Below are positions 1 to 10,193 of a DNA stretch of 64,000 bases, piece after piece. How positions within the stretch are numbered: position 1 is the stretch's first letter; each line of letters starts with the position of its first letter. The translations under genes were made by a program, and so were the position numbers. The notes under the pieces are model-generated. The model worked only from the letters and a program-made list of their open reading frames with translations, ran no database searches and was not told the DNA's origin. The stretch is from Phymatolithon calcareum (taxonomy: Eukaryota; Rhodophyta; Florideophyceae; Hapalidiales). The stretch is taken from positions 806,001 through 870,000 of the forward strand of contig OZ345373.1 of NCBI GenBank assembly GCA_977006965.1, in the 5' to 3' direction.

Positions 1-904
1 AGAGATCTTTGGGAATCACATTATCCGAGTTCAAAGGGACGTAGATTACAACATCTGCAGCTTCGCCTTCTGAACAGCACCTTGGACGCTTCATTGTTTC
101 GTTCCGACGCCAATTTTCTTACGTATAGTGCGTAGCATGTCGGCCTTGCGGGATCATTGTCGATGGCAAATTTTTTTCAGATTCTGAATCCCCAACTGAG
201 GTGACCAGATTCGTCGTCGAAGGGTTTCCGACTCCAGAAACAATGCCGAATATTATTTATTTTGATGAGTCTTGTTAAGTGGCGAAATACATTTATTCGA
301 AAACAGGAAAACTTGCATATTTCCGCAAAGCATTCGAGAACACCTGACTCGCGGTTCCACCTATACACCAAAGATCTCATAAGACAGATGATAAGTTTTG
401 TCAAGATTACTTCAAGGCAAGCAATTTTAAGGAATGCCTACCCCTATCGGTGGCCATAGGTTCAATGGGACCGCTTGCGAAGAGCTCTTTGCTCACCTCG
501 GAAAACGTATTTCAGTTGTCTGGACAATGAGAAAGTCATTCGCAGAAGTCTACTACAAAATTGTACATGAAGTGCACAACTTAAGTCTATCAGCAACTCG
601 GGCTGGGACAGCGTTCAAAGTATTTGATTCCGATGGGAACCGGCGAAAGCCGCAAACGAAAAAGACAGGTAATCTTAGATCTAGCCGCTTTCAATAAACA
701 TTTAGAGCACTGCCCATTCCAGCATTGTAGATTAAAGATTGACTTCAGTTTGATACACGCAATACCAGGTTCACCTGGCAGTCCTAGAAAATCCTGGAAA
801 TGTTTAGAAAATCCTGGAAAATCTTGAAAATCCACAAATTTTAAGCGTGTGCATGGAAATTCCAGGAATCCAGGCAGTCCATGGCAGTCCAGGACAGTCT
901 GGTA
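1..904. other. No supported gene; degenerate CCTGG-type repeats near the right end
   Basis: Open frames in this stretch overlap one another on both strands and show no recognisable domain. From about 771 to 903 the sequence is made of short related words (AAATCCTGGAAA three times, then AGGAATCCAGG and GGCAGTCC variants). The second half partly reads as the reverse complement of the first, so it could be the terminal array of a foldback-type element. Nothing else is supported. Confidence 0.4.
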
Positions 905-1660
905 GAGAACTGAATTGTACTACGTATTACGCCAATAAAAAAGCGATTGTGCTCGGCTTTCGAATCTGTGGAAGGATTATTGTACAAGAATGTCTTCGGA
1001 AAGTATGCACAGCACCGACGCGGCCGAATGCGAGTCCTGTGTCGAATAGAACTTCCAGAGATGAGAAGAAGACATCCAGCGTAAAGGTTATCCCTTTGCC
1101 TGCTACAGCATAAGAAGCACCTCGAAGAGACAGAAGAATATTGTGGTAGAGAGGAGGACATAGTGGAAGCAACAAAGGGTATGGAGTGTCTCAAGGAATT
1201 CGACGACTTGAGAAAAGCTTTGCAAAGAGCGGAACAGAGAGAAGTATTGAAGAAGAGCGGAAGAAGAGAAATAATCGAAGCATGGGCACAGGAAGAAAAT
1301 AGAAGATCGGCGACGATTCCGTTTGAATCAACGAAACTATCCGGGATCATCTGCTTAAGGGGCAGGACGACTGAGGCTGATTTTTAATACAGCGCCATTG
1401 CGGAGAAAATCGATACTGGATTAGTACTGTGGTACCACAGTGGTAACTGAGCTGGTTCCGCTCCAACGCATTTTATCATCAGCGCAGGTGGGCCTTGATG
1501 TGGAAGATGAGTGCGAACGACTCACACATGCACTTGTTAGTAGAGAAATTCGAATTAAGGAGGCCATGAGTGACCAGACTACGATACATTAGAAAACGGT
1601 TCGGAAAGCAAGCCATGTTACTCCTAGGTGAGGCCTTGGGAGCTTTTATATAAATCATTA
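905..1660 (+). pseudogene. 3' fragment of a LINE ORF2 (family related to LINE A and LINE C)
   Basis: Frame-by-frame reading gives a peptide that lines up with the post-RT region of the LINEs at 42.5 and 54.9 kb. In those copies a LTPW motif is followed by a VFG motif and then RLRLLCRI; here the same order reads as RITPIKK, KNVFGKY and RMRVLCRIE at about 920-1075. An acidic and basic helical stretch follows (1116-1350), then a tail ending in a REIRIKE motif near 1560. At least two stops and two frame changes separate the pieces. The 3' end near 1640-1660 (GGGAGCTTTTATATAAATCA) recurs at about 63.55 kb in another copy. It was recognised from in-window comparison, so the clade is not assigned. 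Confidence 0.6.
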
Positions 1661-2108
1661 CATACCCCGTGCCATATTGGCACTGATCATACAAGCATTT
1701 AGCTCTTGATGGGTGAGGATTTCTGCACAAGCCAAGGACGGGCAGATTCAGAGTTCTAACTTGTCAGCTCAGAATAGTATTGAGCGTGCTGAACTTGCAG
1801 AAAGCGGCCTTTTAATCATTATTTTCCTGTTCTGCTTCTCAACACTCTCTCATGCATCGTTTTCGTATACCTGGAAGTGTCTCCATCCAACGCTACATTA
1901 CCTGCAAATCGTTCTCGTGCGCACAAATTGCATTCAACCGATGACCAAAGCTGGCGACTATAGAAGCACTCGCGCTTCTGGAATTTAACAAAGAAACGTC
2001 TTTACTTCAAAGTACCGTACCCTTCAGGAAGCACTCCATTGAGTAATTGGGACCCCTCACACAAGCAGCAGAACTAGAACTATATTGTCGCCAGTGCAAC
2101 TTCGCTGC

Positions 2109-2455
2109 TCATCTCGACTTGTAGAGACATTCGCTGAGGCTCACAGCGTCGTTATACGAGATGCAGGTCTGGAAATTTAAGTAATCCGATTGCCAAGAAA
2201 CAGTTTCCCTGCTGCAACGCTGCAGACTTTTTCTGTGTTTCGAGCTGAGCCTGTTGTTTGTACAAGCTTCTAGGAGGTACAGACCCCAAATACCAAGACA
2301 AAGTTTGTCTGGATAACATTCCAATGTGGTGTACCTGCTGCAAGAGTGGGTAGCCGTCGGTGCGAGTTGATAAAATTTGTCAAGGCAAGCAGCGTCATCA
2401 AAAACGACGATGGAAAAGAGTGAGACGATGAGCATGACTTCTTGGTGAACTTCAT
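2109..2455 (-). pseudogene. Small secreted cysteine-rich protein, copy 1 (start region frameshifted)
   Basis: Paralogue of the intact gene at 56596-56943. The 108-residue frame opening at 2435 keeps all eight cysteines with the same spacing and matches the other copy at about 89 of 108 positions by eye. The ancestral start is the ATG at 2453-2455, but one G is missing after the sixth codon (near 2438), so that frame is lost. The next Met (2433-2435) is in frame with the rest and still precedes a hydrophobic segment, though it carries two Asp where the other copy has Gly-Asn. This copy may therefore be dead, or may use the downstream Met with a weaker signal peptide. The family is not recognised. 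Confidence 0.6.
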
Positions 2456-3202
2456 TGTGATTGTTTTGAATTCTAGGAACTTGTGTTTGATCGAGGATAC
2501 CTCAGAATGTCGTGCTGATCCATGTTAACTATCCTGTCTGCGCGAGAAATATCTGGGGGAGACACAAATTTTCACTATGTGTACACGTGCTGCATGTGCA
2601 GTGTGCAAACGTCGCAAGCACTGCAACAATGTCACAAAAATTGCTGTGTTAAACTGAAGTTAGTATTACGCAGAAGTCTAGCAATAAATTCCAACAATTT
2701 ACTACTTTTCTGCTTCCAATTCCTCACCCTCCCTCCAGGCAAAGAATACAGTATAATGAAGGTGACAATTCCTAGTTCCGTTGGCGTGACTTGTAAGCTG
2801 TTGTAGAACCGTTATCATACGCACTTGGCTGGGTGTGCACTGCAGCTATGCATCTGTTATTATTTGTAGATGGCGAATCCTGGAAGGTCCTATTGTACGC
2901 CCACGTGTTCGGTTGACTGCATGTTTCCTTTCTCAAGTCTCAGATCTTATTTCTATCCCGGCCAAGAGAGTGCATTCCGATTCAAATGCCACCGGATGTG
3001 GATCAAACGGCATCGGGCTCAGTTTCGAATATCGAATTCTGTAGACCCATTCGGATATCAAGCTAACGGCACTTCCTCAGAACAGGATATTACTATATTG
3101 CCTACCATTTCCAGTAACCGGGAGCACCGTCTACCGGAAACATAGAATTTGAAGCGTTGCGTGGACACTAGCAATCAACGTAATGTGCAGTGTAACCCTG
3201 AT

Positions 3203-3289
3203 AGGGAAACCCACAAAGATCATCTGTGTGGGTTTCCCTGCCCTTCCTGTGGGCAAACTCCATGATGGAGTTTGCCCACAGGAAGGGCA
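3203..3289. repeat. Two abutting perfect hairpins
   Basis: Hairpin 1 has 13 bp arms at 3203-3215 and 3227-3239 (AGGGAAACCCACA and its complement) with an 11 nt loop. Hairpin 2 has perfect 25 bp arms at 3239-3263 and 3265-3289, separated by a single G. Neither is present in the paralogous block at 57 kb. Confidence 0.85.
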
Positions 3290-3479
3290 CACATACACGG
3301 CCTACACGCCCAGGTATAGATAATAAGGTATCAGTTAGATCAATTCATTGAAGGAAACGTTCGGCCCAACTTGGGTGGACGACGTTGATCCCGTGAATCG
3401 GCGGACACGATCTTCGGAGTCTACAAGTTGCCCTGCAAAGCCCTCGCTACCATATAATTTCTGTAAGCCGATGCTTCAT

Positions 3480-4001
3480 CTATGCGTCAGTAGCATAACA
3501 ATCTACGTGATGATCAGGGGTACGATGTAGGCTGTTTTCAATCACATATTCGCGAGTAAAGCAGGCCTTTATATTTTGAAAGTCAATGTTTCTAAGGACT
3601 TTTTCTTGCGGACAAAAGACGAAAATGTTTCTTGTCCTTTGTTCTTTTTGAATTTCCTCTTTATTTATTGCAAGAGTGAAGCGCAAAGCAAACAGCCGCC
3701 TTGAAATGAAACTCGCATTCTTAATGTCAAGAGCGGGTAGGAGCAAAAAGCACTCTCCAAAAGGATCATTTATGAAAGAATTTTTAGATTTTGATGCAAG
3801 TGTGGACGGCAACAGAGCAATAATTGTTTTGTTGCCGTGCACACTTGCTTTCTTTTCACATACTGTAGCGACGTCGAGGGGGCTCCAAGGGAATTGTGTA
3901 CAATAGGGCTTATGATAGCTTTGCAACAATCGACAACCAGAGAGATATAAATTGTCAAAATTCAAGATTTTGTGTTTTTGATCCCCTCTGGCGATGTGCA
4001 C
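3480..4001 (-). CDS. Hypothetical protein, 173 aa, unrecognised
   Basis: This open frame starts with ATG at 4001 and lies mostly in a segment (3546-4320) that is absent from the paralogous D2 block. The peptide has a Lys/Glu-rich stretch in its C-terminal half (KEEIQKEQRTR) and scattered cysteines. There is no signal peptide, transmembrane helix or known domain. No homologous frame was seen elsewhere in the window. The length is modestly above chance, and it may not be a gene. Confidence 0.22.
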   Translation of the reverse strand: MHIARGDQKHKILNFDNLYLSGCRLLQSYHKPYCTQFPWSPLDVATVCEKKASVHGNKTIIALLPSTLASKSKNSFINDPFGECFLLLPALDIKNASFISRRLFALRFTLAINKEEIQKEQRTRNIFVFCPQEKVLRNIDFQNIKACFTREYVIENSLHRTPDHHVDCYATDA

Positions 4002-4319
4002 ACAACCTGATAAAGCTTCCTCTTCGCAAAAAATAACGCGAGCTGGAGTCGCCGCACTTCAAGATCTTCGGATGCAAACAAGATAGAGCTCTTCGTCGGC
4101 CTTTTCTAATTCTAGGCAATTTCATATGTACAATTTTTCTTCCGCAACGGGAGAACAAAAATGAGGGCCCGTGTAAGTTCTTGCCGGAGGGCTGAAAAAT
4201 GCCCTAGCAAGGCCACCTGAACTCTGTGTCAATCTGTACGCCCACTTCACGTGACATATATCGATAAACATGACGACTGTTCTAAAATGCTGTCGTGATC
4301 AGATATTGCCACGTACGCA

Positions 4320-4440
4320 AAATGTAGAAATTTTATTACGTCAATAATTTTCGCAAATTGTTACAAAGGGAGAAAGCCATGTTCCCGTCACAGTGTTACT
4401 CGCTGAGCACGCAAGCTCGTTGAAGTGTATGATGCAACAT
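4320..4440. repeat. Segmental duplication block b, copy D1 (partner about 57605-57800)
   Basis: The two copies share an ATGTGGAAAT-like start, then AATTTT followed by GCAAATTGTTACAA, an AGAAAG run, and GCTCGTTGAAG near the end. It is the next colinear anchor after block a. Confidence 0.6.
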
Positions 4441-4530
4441 CATGAATCATGCACAAATTTGTGTAGAACTTGTAAATAAGTACTTTGTGAATGAATAATG
4501 ATCATCTATGGCACGGGAAGGAAAACGTTA

Positions 4531-4537
4531 TATAAAA
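4531..4537 (+). promoter_or_regulatory. TATA-like box upstream of the PAN gene
   Basis: TATATAA lies in a short AT-rich stretch 535 bp before the ATG at 5072. It could serve that gene through a long leader, or the small possible coding region between them. It is a sequence match only. Confidence 0.2.
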
Positions 4538-4637
4538 TCATTGGAGTGAGAGCAAAGTTTGATAATAAGAGGAGGAATCACGGTGCCGTTTAACCTCGAG
4601 TTGGGTAGCTGGCCAGCTCTTCAGAAACAAATCATCC

Positions 4638-5039
4638 GTGTTTCAGTTCGATCATCAGCGAAGAGACTCAGATAACGAACACGCTGTGAGAAATATACTC
4701 GACATTATTAGAAAAGTTGCAAAAAGCGCCAGCAGATACTTCGGTAACAATGTGAATCTCAGTCTTACAGCTGCAGGAATTTTCAAGGAGTACAAATACC
4801 AGACGTATCGCACAAGCCACGGGTTCAGCGCCCAGCTTCACCGATCTTCCACTGACTTTCACTTGCACCACACACATCAACGGTCAAGAAAAGGACTGGG
4901 TCAAAGCGTTTGATCCCTGGGGACCTTCGCACCACTTCGTCTTGAGTGCGGAACCCGAACTGCAGAAGCCTTGGTCCTTCTTTACCTCATCGCGCTACCA
5001 GTTGTTTCTCATCACTGAATCGATTCTTCAGGACTCATA
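4638..5039 (+). other. Possible small or degenerate coding region upstream of the PAN gene
   Basis: A frame from 4638 reads an amphipathic-looking stretch to about 4800. A second frame then stays open to a TAG at 5037-5039 and includes GQEKDWVKAFDPWG and a Phe/Trp-rich tail. Together they look like one peptide interrupted by a frameshift or a very small intron. No domain was recognised and no copy was seen elsewhere in the window. Confidence 0.2.
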
Positions 5040-5071
5040 GAACAGCACCATCACCCGCTTAGTCCCACAGA

Positions 5072-6124
5072 ATGGCATATAACTGTTCCATCACAGATAT
5101 TTGTTCTTTGCACAAGCTTTTAATGGTTTTCATGTTGCTCTCTGTCGCATTTCCTGCTCCTGCCGAAGCCATAGTCTGGCAAACATCGAGTGACGCTTAT
5201 TGGGCTCTGAGTTGCGATTTCGTCGGGAAAGATATAGGATCCGAAGTTGTTTCAGGGCAGCTTTGCTCGAGTGCCTGCTCGAGGACAAGCGGATGCACGC
5301 ATTTCGCATGGACATTGTACAATGGTGGAACATGTTGGTACAAAAGCGACAGGAACGTAGACAAGTCTCAGGCAATATCAAATACCGCGCCTAGTTCTGC
5401 ATGTGGAATTCTTCGCTCGACCACGAAACCGGTCCCGAAGCCCGCTCGGAAACCTGCCCCGAAACCTGATATCGTCTCGGAAGCCAAACCCTACTCCCCT
5501 ATTTTTCTCTATGACGGCAGTGCTGGATCGTACTGCTTTCCAGACGACAAGAGGAACAAACAGCGCAACGGCCAATGCCAACCCTTTTCCAACACGGCAC
5601 CCGTATTCGTCGTGAAGAAGCCCTGCGGAAAGTATAACGTCTTCCAGTTCAACCTGTGGTACGGTTGGCAGAAAAAGTGCTCATATTTGGGCATTGGAGT
5701 TGGCGGTAGCCATGACAACGATAACGAGTATGTTCAAGTATGGACTAGAAAGAGCGACGGGCATGTGGAGTGGGTGCGATACAATCAACATAATGGTTGG
5801 TATTTCCGTGAGGTCGGGAAAGGCGCTGAAATTCGAGATGGTCGTCCTGTTATTTACATTGGGAAAGTGGCCCATGGAGCCTATCATCGTGGTTGCACCG
5901 GAAACCCTTTTCGCAGTGGTACACGTAAGTGCCTTGGGGGTTGCGCATACTGGGATGACTATCGGAATCCGAACGGTGACTATACTCTCGACAGCGGTAC
6001 GCTTGTTGAAGATCCGTCTCCCAGAGATATCCAATGTGATGCTGGGTTGAACAACATGTGTACACCAGGACATAGCAGCCGGCGCTCTGTAGCGAGCAGT
6101 GCGTGCTATGGGGTTAGCAATTAG
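5072..6124 (+). CDS. Secreted PAN/Apple-domain protein with a Vps62/DUF946-like C-terminal domain
   Basis: A single uninterrupted 350-residue frame, the clearest host-type gene here. Residues 1-33 form a signal peptide with a hydrophobic core around 16-27 and an AEA cleavage region. Residues 36-113 form a PAN/Apple domain with Cys at 48, 65, 69, 75, 88 and 111 and the hallmark motif GCTHFAW...NGGTCW. A Pro/Lys linker (about 115-145) of PKPA repeats follows. The C-terminal domain (about 146-350) has GSHDNDNEYVQVW and GRPVIYIGKVAHGAYH, which resemble the HxxDxE and RPV-Y-SH motifs of Vps62/DUF946 and related NPP1-fold beta proteins, plus about nine cysteines. PAN modules usually bind carbohydrate or protein, so an extracellular or wall-surface role is likely. 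Whether the C-terminal domain is enzymatic, membrane-active or only binding cannot be told, because the exact NPP1 GHRHDWE motif is absent. Start choice: the ATG at 5072 gives the full signal peptide, while Met18 would leave a shorter one. Confidence 0.8.
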   Translation: MAYNCSITDICSLHKLLMVFMLLSVAFPAPAEAIVWQTSSDAYWALSCDFVGKDIGSEVVSGQLCSSACSRTSGCTHFAWTLYNGGTCWYKSDRNVDKSQAISNTAPSSACGILRSTTKPVPKPARKPAPKPDIVSEAKPYSPIFLYDGSAGSYCFPDDKRNKQRNGQCQPFSNTAPVFVVKKPCGKYNVFQFNLWYGWQKKCSYLGIGVGGSHDNDNEYVQVWTRKSDGHVEWVRYNQHNGWYFREVGKGAEIRDGRPVIYIGKVAHGAYHRGCTGNPFRSGTRKCLGGCAYWDDYRNPNGDYTLDSGTLVEDPSPRDIQCDAGLNNMCTPGHSSRRSVASSACYGVSN

Positions 6125-7034
6125 GGGACATGTTCCACTCCGAACGTCACTCCATAGCTTGGTGTTGATTGGAAGACAGTTGTAAGTTGCGCCTGCAAAA
6201 CAGAGAATCGCACGTAAAAGCAGAATTAATACTTTACAAGTCAAGTTCTGAACATTGCCTCTTCAGTGATCTATGCCAATACTGAAAACATATTTTCTTT
6301 TGCTGGTGTCTTAAGCCGTTACGTATAGGGAAGCTCCCATGTTACGCATTAGACTAAGCGCACGAATAGACGAAACGCAGCTAAACGCACTACCCGTAAC
6401 GAATTCTAAATCTATTCTATAATTGCCTTTGTTCACAAGAAACTTAAACAAGAGCGCCCATCCTTTCCAACCCTCGTGCGCAACGCGATATGGTACAAAG
6501 AAGAAAGTCTATTGCAATCGTATATTACATATGAAGCTTAGACTCTCGGAATGAGTCCTATCTCCGCTCAGAAATCTGCGCATAAGCCCTGTATCGAAAA
6601 CAAATTGGAATTCCCTGCGATCGCAGATGGGAAGGTAGGTGGGTTGAAAGGAAAGCCCTGAGGAAGAAAGAGTTGACGGCTCGCAGACGAAGAGGTCTCC
6701 TATACTGCTTGGACGTCGTCGCGCAAAGCGGAGCCAACCCAGACGTATGGCCAGGGATCTGAACAATGCCATTGCAAGCGATTGAATAAAAAGATACAAT
6801 ACCCAATGCGGAGGGCGTCTCACATGGCGATGCATTGCGAATTCCAATACTGGTATTTGTAGAAATCCTAATTGCAATGATCTCGGGCGATAAATATCGT
6901 TTATTGGTCATGTAAAGCATAAAACACTACAACAGAAACAGCCACACATTCACGGCACTACAAAGCCCAACTACAAGACACAAAGCACTTCCATTAGACA
7001 CTGTACGACATTTCTACGTTAATTTCATGGTCTC
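6125..7034. other. Intergenic, nothing supported
   Basis: Frames here overlap on both strands without domains or paralogues in the window. Part of it is probably the 3' flank of the hAT element, but I could not find convincing hAT terminal inverted repeats. Confidence 0.4.
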
Positions 7035-8810
7035 TCATGCGCGCTTTCGCATTTTCCGAACGATTCCGGGTGATAGCTTTGCATGCCAGCTCAAGAACAC
7101 TAGCGCTTCGAACAGTTGGGAAGTCATCCTCCATCTGTTCTCAGTTTGAACGTATTTCGCAATACTCCAGATGCGCTCTACCTCTGCAACCGAACCCATG
7201 ACAAAATCACAGTTGACATAGTCTTCCTCCCGTCCTCCCGTTTTACGGCGCTTAGCAAGACGCTGTACCATGGACGGGGTCTCCGTCGACACATCTTCTT
7301 CTACACGAGTAGCAATTTCGTTAATCGACTTAGCTTTCAGAGTTGACACTGCGTCCCTTTCTTCTTCGGAAAGATCATTGGAGCGACCTCGTTGAATCTT
7401 CAACACGCCAGACTCGAACAGCGGATCAGGCACCATCGCCGCTGCACTCGGTGCTATGTATTGCGTCCCGAGTTTGCGCTGGTAAAAGACAGAGCGCCTG
7501 TTGCTTTTCTCAGCGGCAACTGTATCTATGAGGACATCCAAATCTTGGCGACATGACGACAATGTGTGACCGCGAATTTGCAAGGATTTGGTTACAACAT
7601 CAATTTCGGACAGCATCTTGTTATACCGCTTGACCTTACCTTCGAAGCGAATGGAAGTGTCGACACATAGGTTGCCATCACCGCTCTCGCTTACTGCGGA
7701 AAGTTCGTCGCGAATTTGCAAAAATCTGCCCAACATTTTCACTTTCCCAGACCATCGCGTCTGGTTGTGCATTATCGGCCTTAGTTCTGTCAAGTTTCGA
7801 AGGATCGCTGCATTCTTGAGTTGTGTGGCTGATCTCATAGTACCGTGCACTGACTCCACAGTGTTATACAAATCAGTATGTGTATCCAACATGCGGTTCA
7901 CTTCCAAATTCAGCTTGTGGCTGTTACATCCAACATGAGGTTTCCCACATCTGCGCCAGCCTCCGATTCGTACTTGTGTTATCGGCCACAAAGCAAACAC
8001 ATCAAAATTGTGCCCAAAGAACTGGAGAATAGCTCGGAAATAGTGCAAATGTGCCTCAGCATTGAATCGCGTTGCTTCTTCTGCAGAGTCGCGATCGGTG
8101 GAATCAACATCATCAACTTTCCCCAAAAGGCATAATCCCAACAATACAAGACGTGGCGTGTGTTGCACTGTCACACCGAAGTTCAAACGAGCAGTATAAC
8201 TAGTAGAGCAATAGGAAGCAATCGCTGCGACATAGTGCACACTGCCGCAGGACCATCCGTTGTGCAAAATAGCTCCAATTGTTCCCTTCATCTCACATGC
8301 AATGCGATTTTCGACGAGCTTAACTAGCTCAAAGATGATCCCAATCACAGTCTTGCAGCACAAAGCAATCGAAAAACGAGAGAACTTCCGAACTTCGGCG
8401 TCGTCAACATAATAAAGAGGTAGACTTTTCATGATGATCATACGAAGATACGCGTAGACCGTTTTTTCGTACTCGGAAAGCGATCGAGATGCGAAACGGG
8501 ATTTGATGGTTCTGCCCTTCTCTTGTGTCGTCGATAGTGCTTCTTGGTACATTCGATTGAGCGTTATTTCCTGCTTCTCGGAGGTCTGACCTTTAGCATA
8601 ACAGCGCTTGAGATGTCCGTACGGGTTGTTGAATCCCGTCTTGTCGATAAACGAAACGAGAGATAGCGCGCAGGAAGGTTTAGGGCATCGGTACTGCACG
8701 TACACTTTCTCGACTTGTCGGCCGGTAGAGATGTCGGTGATTTTGCGCTTTTTCTTGCCGACGGAAGACATGAGAGCGAGTACAACTTCCTTCGGGGATA
8801 GATGTTGCAT
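7035..8810 (-). CDS. hAT-superfamily transposase, open frame but catalytically damaged
   Basis: A 591-residue frame. The N-terminus carries a BED-like zinc finger (RCPKPSC...HLKRC, about residues 38-70). The middle has the hAT core signature GWSCGSVHYVA (about 185), then KPHVGCNSHKLNLEV and NQTRWSGKVKML. The C-terminus ends in the hAT dimerisation motif (VERIWSIAKYV, about 550). Two defects are visible. The residue before GW is Asn where these families usually have Asp. Around 7953-8000 the frame reads nonsense, while the neighbouring frame reads VADNTSTNRRLAQM, the family's GDN-S-N motif with the second catalytic Asp. A compensating indel pair has thus swapped about 15 residues without closing the frame. 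No terminal repeats were identified, so element limits are unknown. Confidence 0.85.
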   Translation of the reverse strand: MQHLSPKEVVLALMSSVGKKKRKITDISTGRQVEKVYVQYRCPKPSCALSLVSFIDKTGFNNPYGHLKRCYAKGQTSEKQEITLNRMYQEALSTTQEKGRTIKSRFASRSLSEYEKTVYAYLRMIIMKSLPLYYVDDAEVRKFSRFSIALCCKTVIGIIFELVKLVENRIACEMKGTIGAILHNGWSCGSVHYVAAIASYCSTSYTARLNFGVTVQHTPRLVLLGLCLLGKVDDVDSTDRDSAEEATRFNAEAHLHYFRAILQFFGHNFDVFALWPITQVRIGGWRRCGKPHVGCNSHKLNLEVNRMLDTHTDLYNTVESVHGTMRSATQLKNAAILRNLTELRPIMHNQTRWSGKVKMLGRFLQIRDELSAVSESGDGNLCVDTSIRFEGKVKRYNKMLSEIDVVTKSLQIRGHTLSSCRQDLDVLIDTVAAEKSNRRSVFYQRKLGTQYIAPSAAAMVPDPLFESGVLKIQRGRSNDLSEEERDAVSTLKAKSINEIATRVEEDVSTETPSMVQRLAKRRKTGGREEDYVNCDFVMGSVAEVERIWSIAKYVQTENRWRMTSQLFEALVFLSWHAKLSPGIVRKMRKRA

Positions 8811-9584
8811 GATAGAACGTTATTTGATGGATGGGAGAGAAGACACAAGATTTGAGAATCTCAACACGAAATGCTTTCATTTGCAGACAATGTCGGTGGC
8901 CGGGGGTGGCGCTGCCGTCCGTACAAGATCGTGCACACCCCATTCCGCATGTTTTCGTACCGCATATTCCAGCGTCGTATGTATGCAGCGACACGTCGCC
9001 GCCCAAGAAATTCAATCTGCGCGGGAGAAGGATAGCAAAGTTCGATGAGGCCACCAACAAGATATCCCATGACAGGCTGAACAGATTGGCAGTTACGCAA
9101 AATGCACGCCATTTGTTTCTCCACCGGAGCGCTATATGAGAGTTTACCAAGACCCACGCTGTGGGCGGGAGAGAACACTCACGTCGAAACTTGTCTGCGC
9201 CCCAGCGAATTGGACGAGTTTACGGACTTCCCGGGTCTGCGTACCACGCCTCAGACTCAGGAAGGACAGGACAGTACAGTACGTACGGGGGATGGATTGC
9301 TGTCCCCTGCACTATAGGACCTGTGCCGACCTCATTTCATATATATGTTGTGGTTTGAGGAGTCCGAAATTTCAAAATATATTTCATGTATGAAACAAAG
9401 CTGCGTGTAGTCTTTCCGTAACGATTGGCTCGTTGCCAAAAATCGAAGCCATTTTTGAAAAAATGGTATCGAATTTTGGCGAAACTGATCCCTGGGATTG
9501 CGTTGGCGTCGCCGGTGGAGAACTTTTTCTGACGCCAATGTCATTTTCTTGTGTAATTTGGCGTTCGCGTCAACTGTTGCAGAT
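8811..9584. other. Intergenic, nothing supported
   Basis: Several overlapping frames of 70-156 codons occur on both strands, all without recognisable domains. The stretch probably includes the 5' flank of the hAT element. Confidence 0.4.
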
Positions 9585-9923
9585 GATCTCATCTTTTTGT
9601 ATGCTGCAACGAGCCTAAGAACACGAAAGAGGTGACAGAATCGTTCATCTCTCTGTTGAATTCAAGTTCAATGGAAAAAGAATTTGCTTTATAGTAATTG
9701 GCACTGTGATTCATGAACTCTGAAGAACGACACGCGAATATCGCGAGGCAAATTTTTTTGGTTCACTTTTTTCTCTATCCACAGGTCGGTGGCTCAATAA
9801 AATAAATATGTATTTTACGTCCCGAGATTAAGGCATACTCAATTTTACATGAAAGTAATTTCCTTCAAATAGAACGAGATACAGTACAGCAATTGATGAT
9901 GATCATCTACGAACGAACTACAA
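9585..9923. repeat. Segmental duplication block c, copy D1 (partner 57795-58134)
   Basis: It is close to colinear with 57795-58134. Shared segments include GAGCCTAAGAACACGAAAGA, a TTCAAGTTCAATGGAAAAA run, TCGGTGGCTCAATAAAATAA and GATGATCATCTACGAAC. The block ends exactly where Ty3-A begins. Confidence 0.85.
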
Positions 9924-10193
9924 TGTCTAGCAAACTCACGCCTTAGATCAGTTTATTGTGGATTGAAGTGAAAACTCTTGCCACTTCCGATGCGGAGGCC
10001 GGTCTAGGTCGGTATTTATTTTTACTTGGCGAACGTTGATGTAATCGTGTGGTTCACCTTAACCTAGTTTCATGTTACTAAAAAAGGCAAGCGTTGGTTA
10101 TGACTTAAAAGAATGCAACCTAATACGTGCCCTGCTCATAGGACACGTATTCCGAGGTGTCTACTATGGTGATAGGGAACAAAATCGTCTACA
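9924..10193 (-). repeat. Ty3-A LTR (3' LTR on the coding strand)
   Basis: 270 bp matching 14852-15115, starting TGTCTAGC and ending CGTCTACA on the plus strand. Shared segments include GATTGAAGTGAA, AAAAAGGCAAGCGTTGGTTATG and CGTGCCCTGCTCATAGGACA. Several substitutions and indels separate the two LTRs, so the insertion is not recent. Confidence 0.85.

Larger units (their letters stand above)
1667..3545. repeat. Segmental duplication block a, copy D1 (partner 56127-57480)
   Basis: The block opens with CCATATTGGCACTGATCATA, which recurs near 56130, and runs colinear with 56127-57480. It includes the small secreted cysteine-rich gene and its 5' side. Local identity is high in the gene (about 90 percent by eye) and drops outside it, with length differences. 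The adjoining blocks b to f continue in the same order and orientation. Confidence 0.8.

Noticed and set aside
841-1350. 169-residue minus-strand open frame
   Set aside because: The plus strand carries a LINE C-terminal peptide that aligns with LINEs A and C over the same bases, so the minus frame is a shadow.
5681-6244. 187-residue minus-strand frame overlapping the PAN gene
   Set aside because: Antisense to a gene with a clear signal peptide and domains.
7035-8810. Classifying the hAT protein as a domesticated host gene
   Set aside because: It is long and open, but the frameshifted catalytic segment and Asn at the first catalytic site are equally explained by decay, and there is no evidence of purifying selection.
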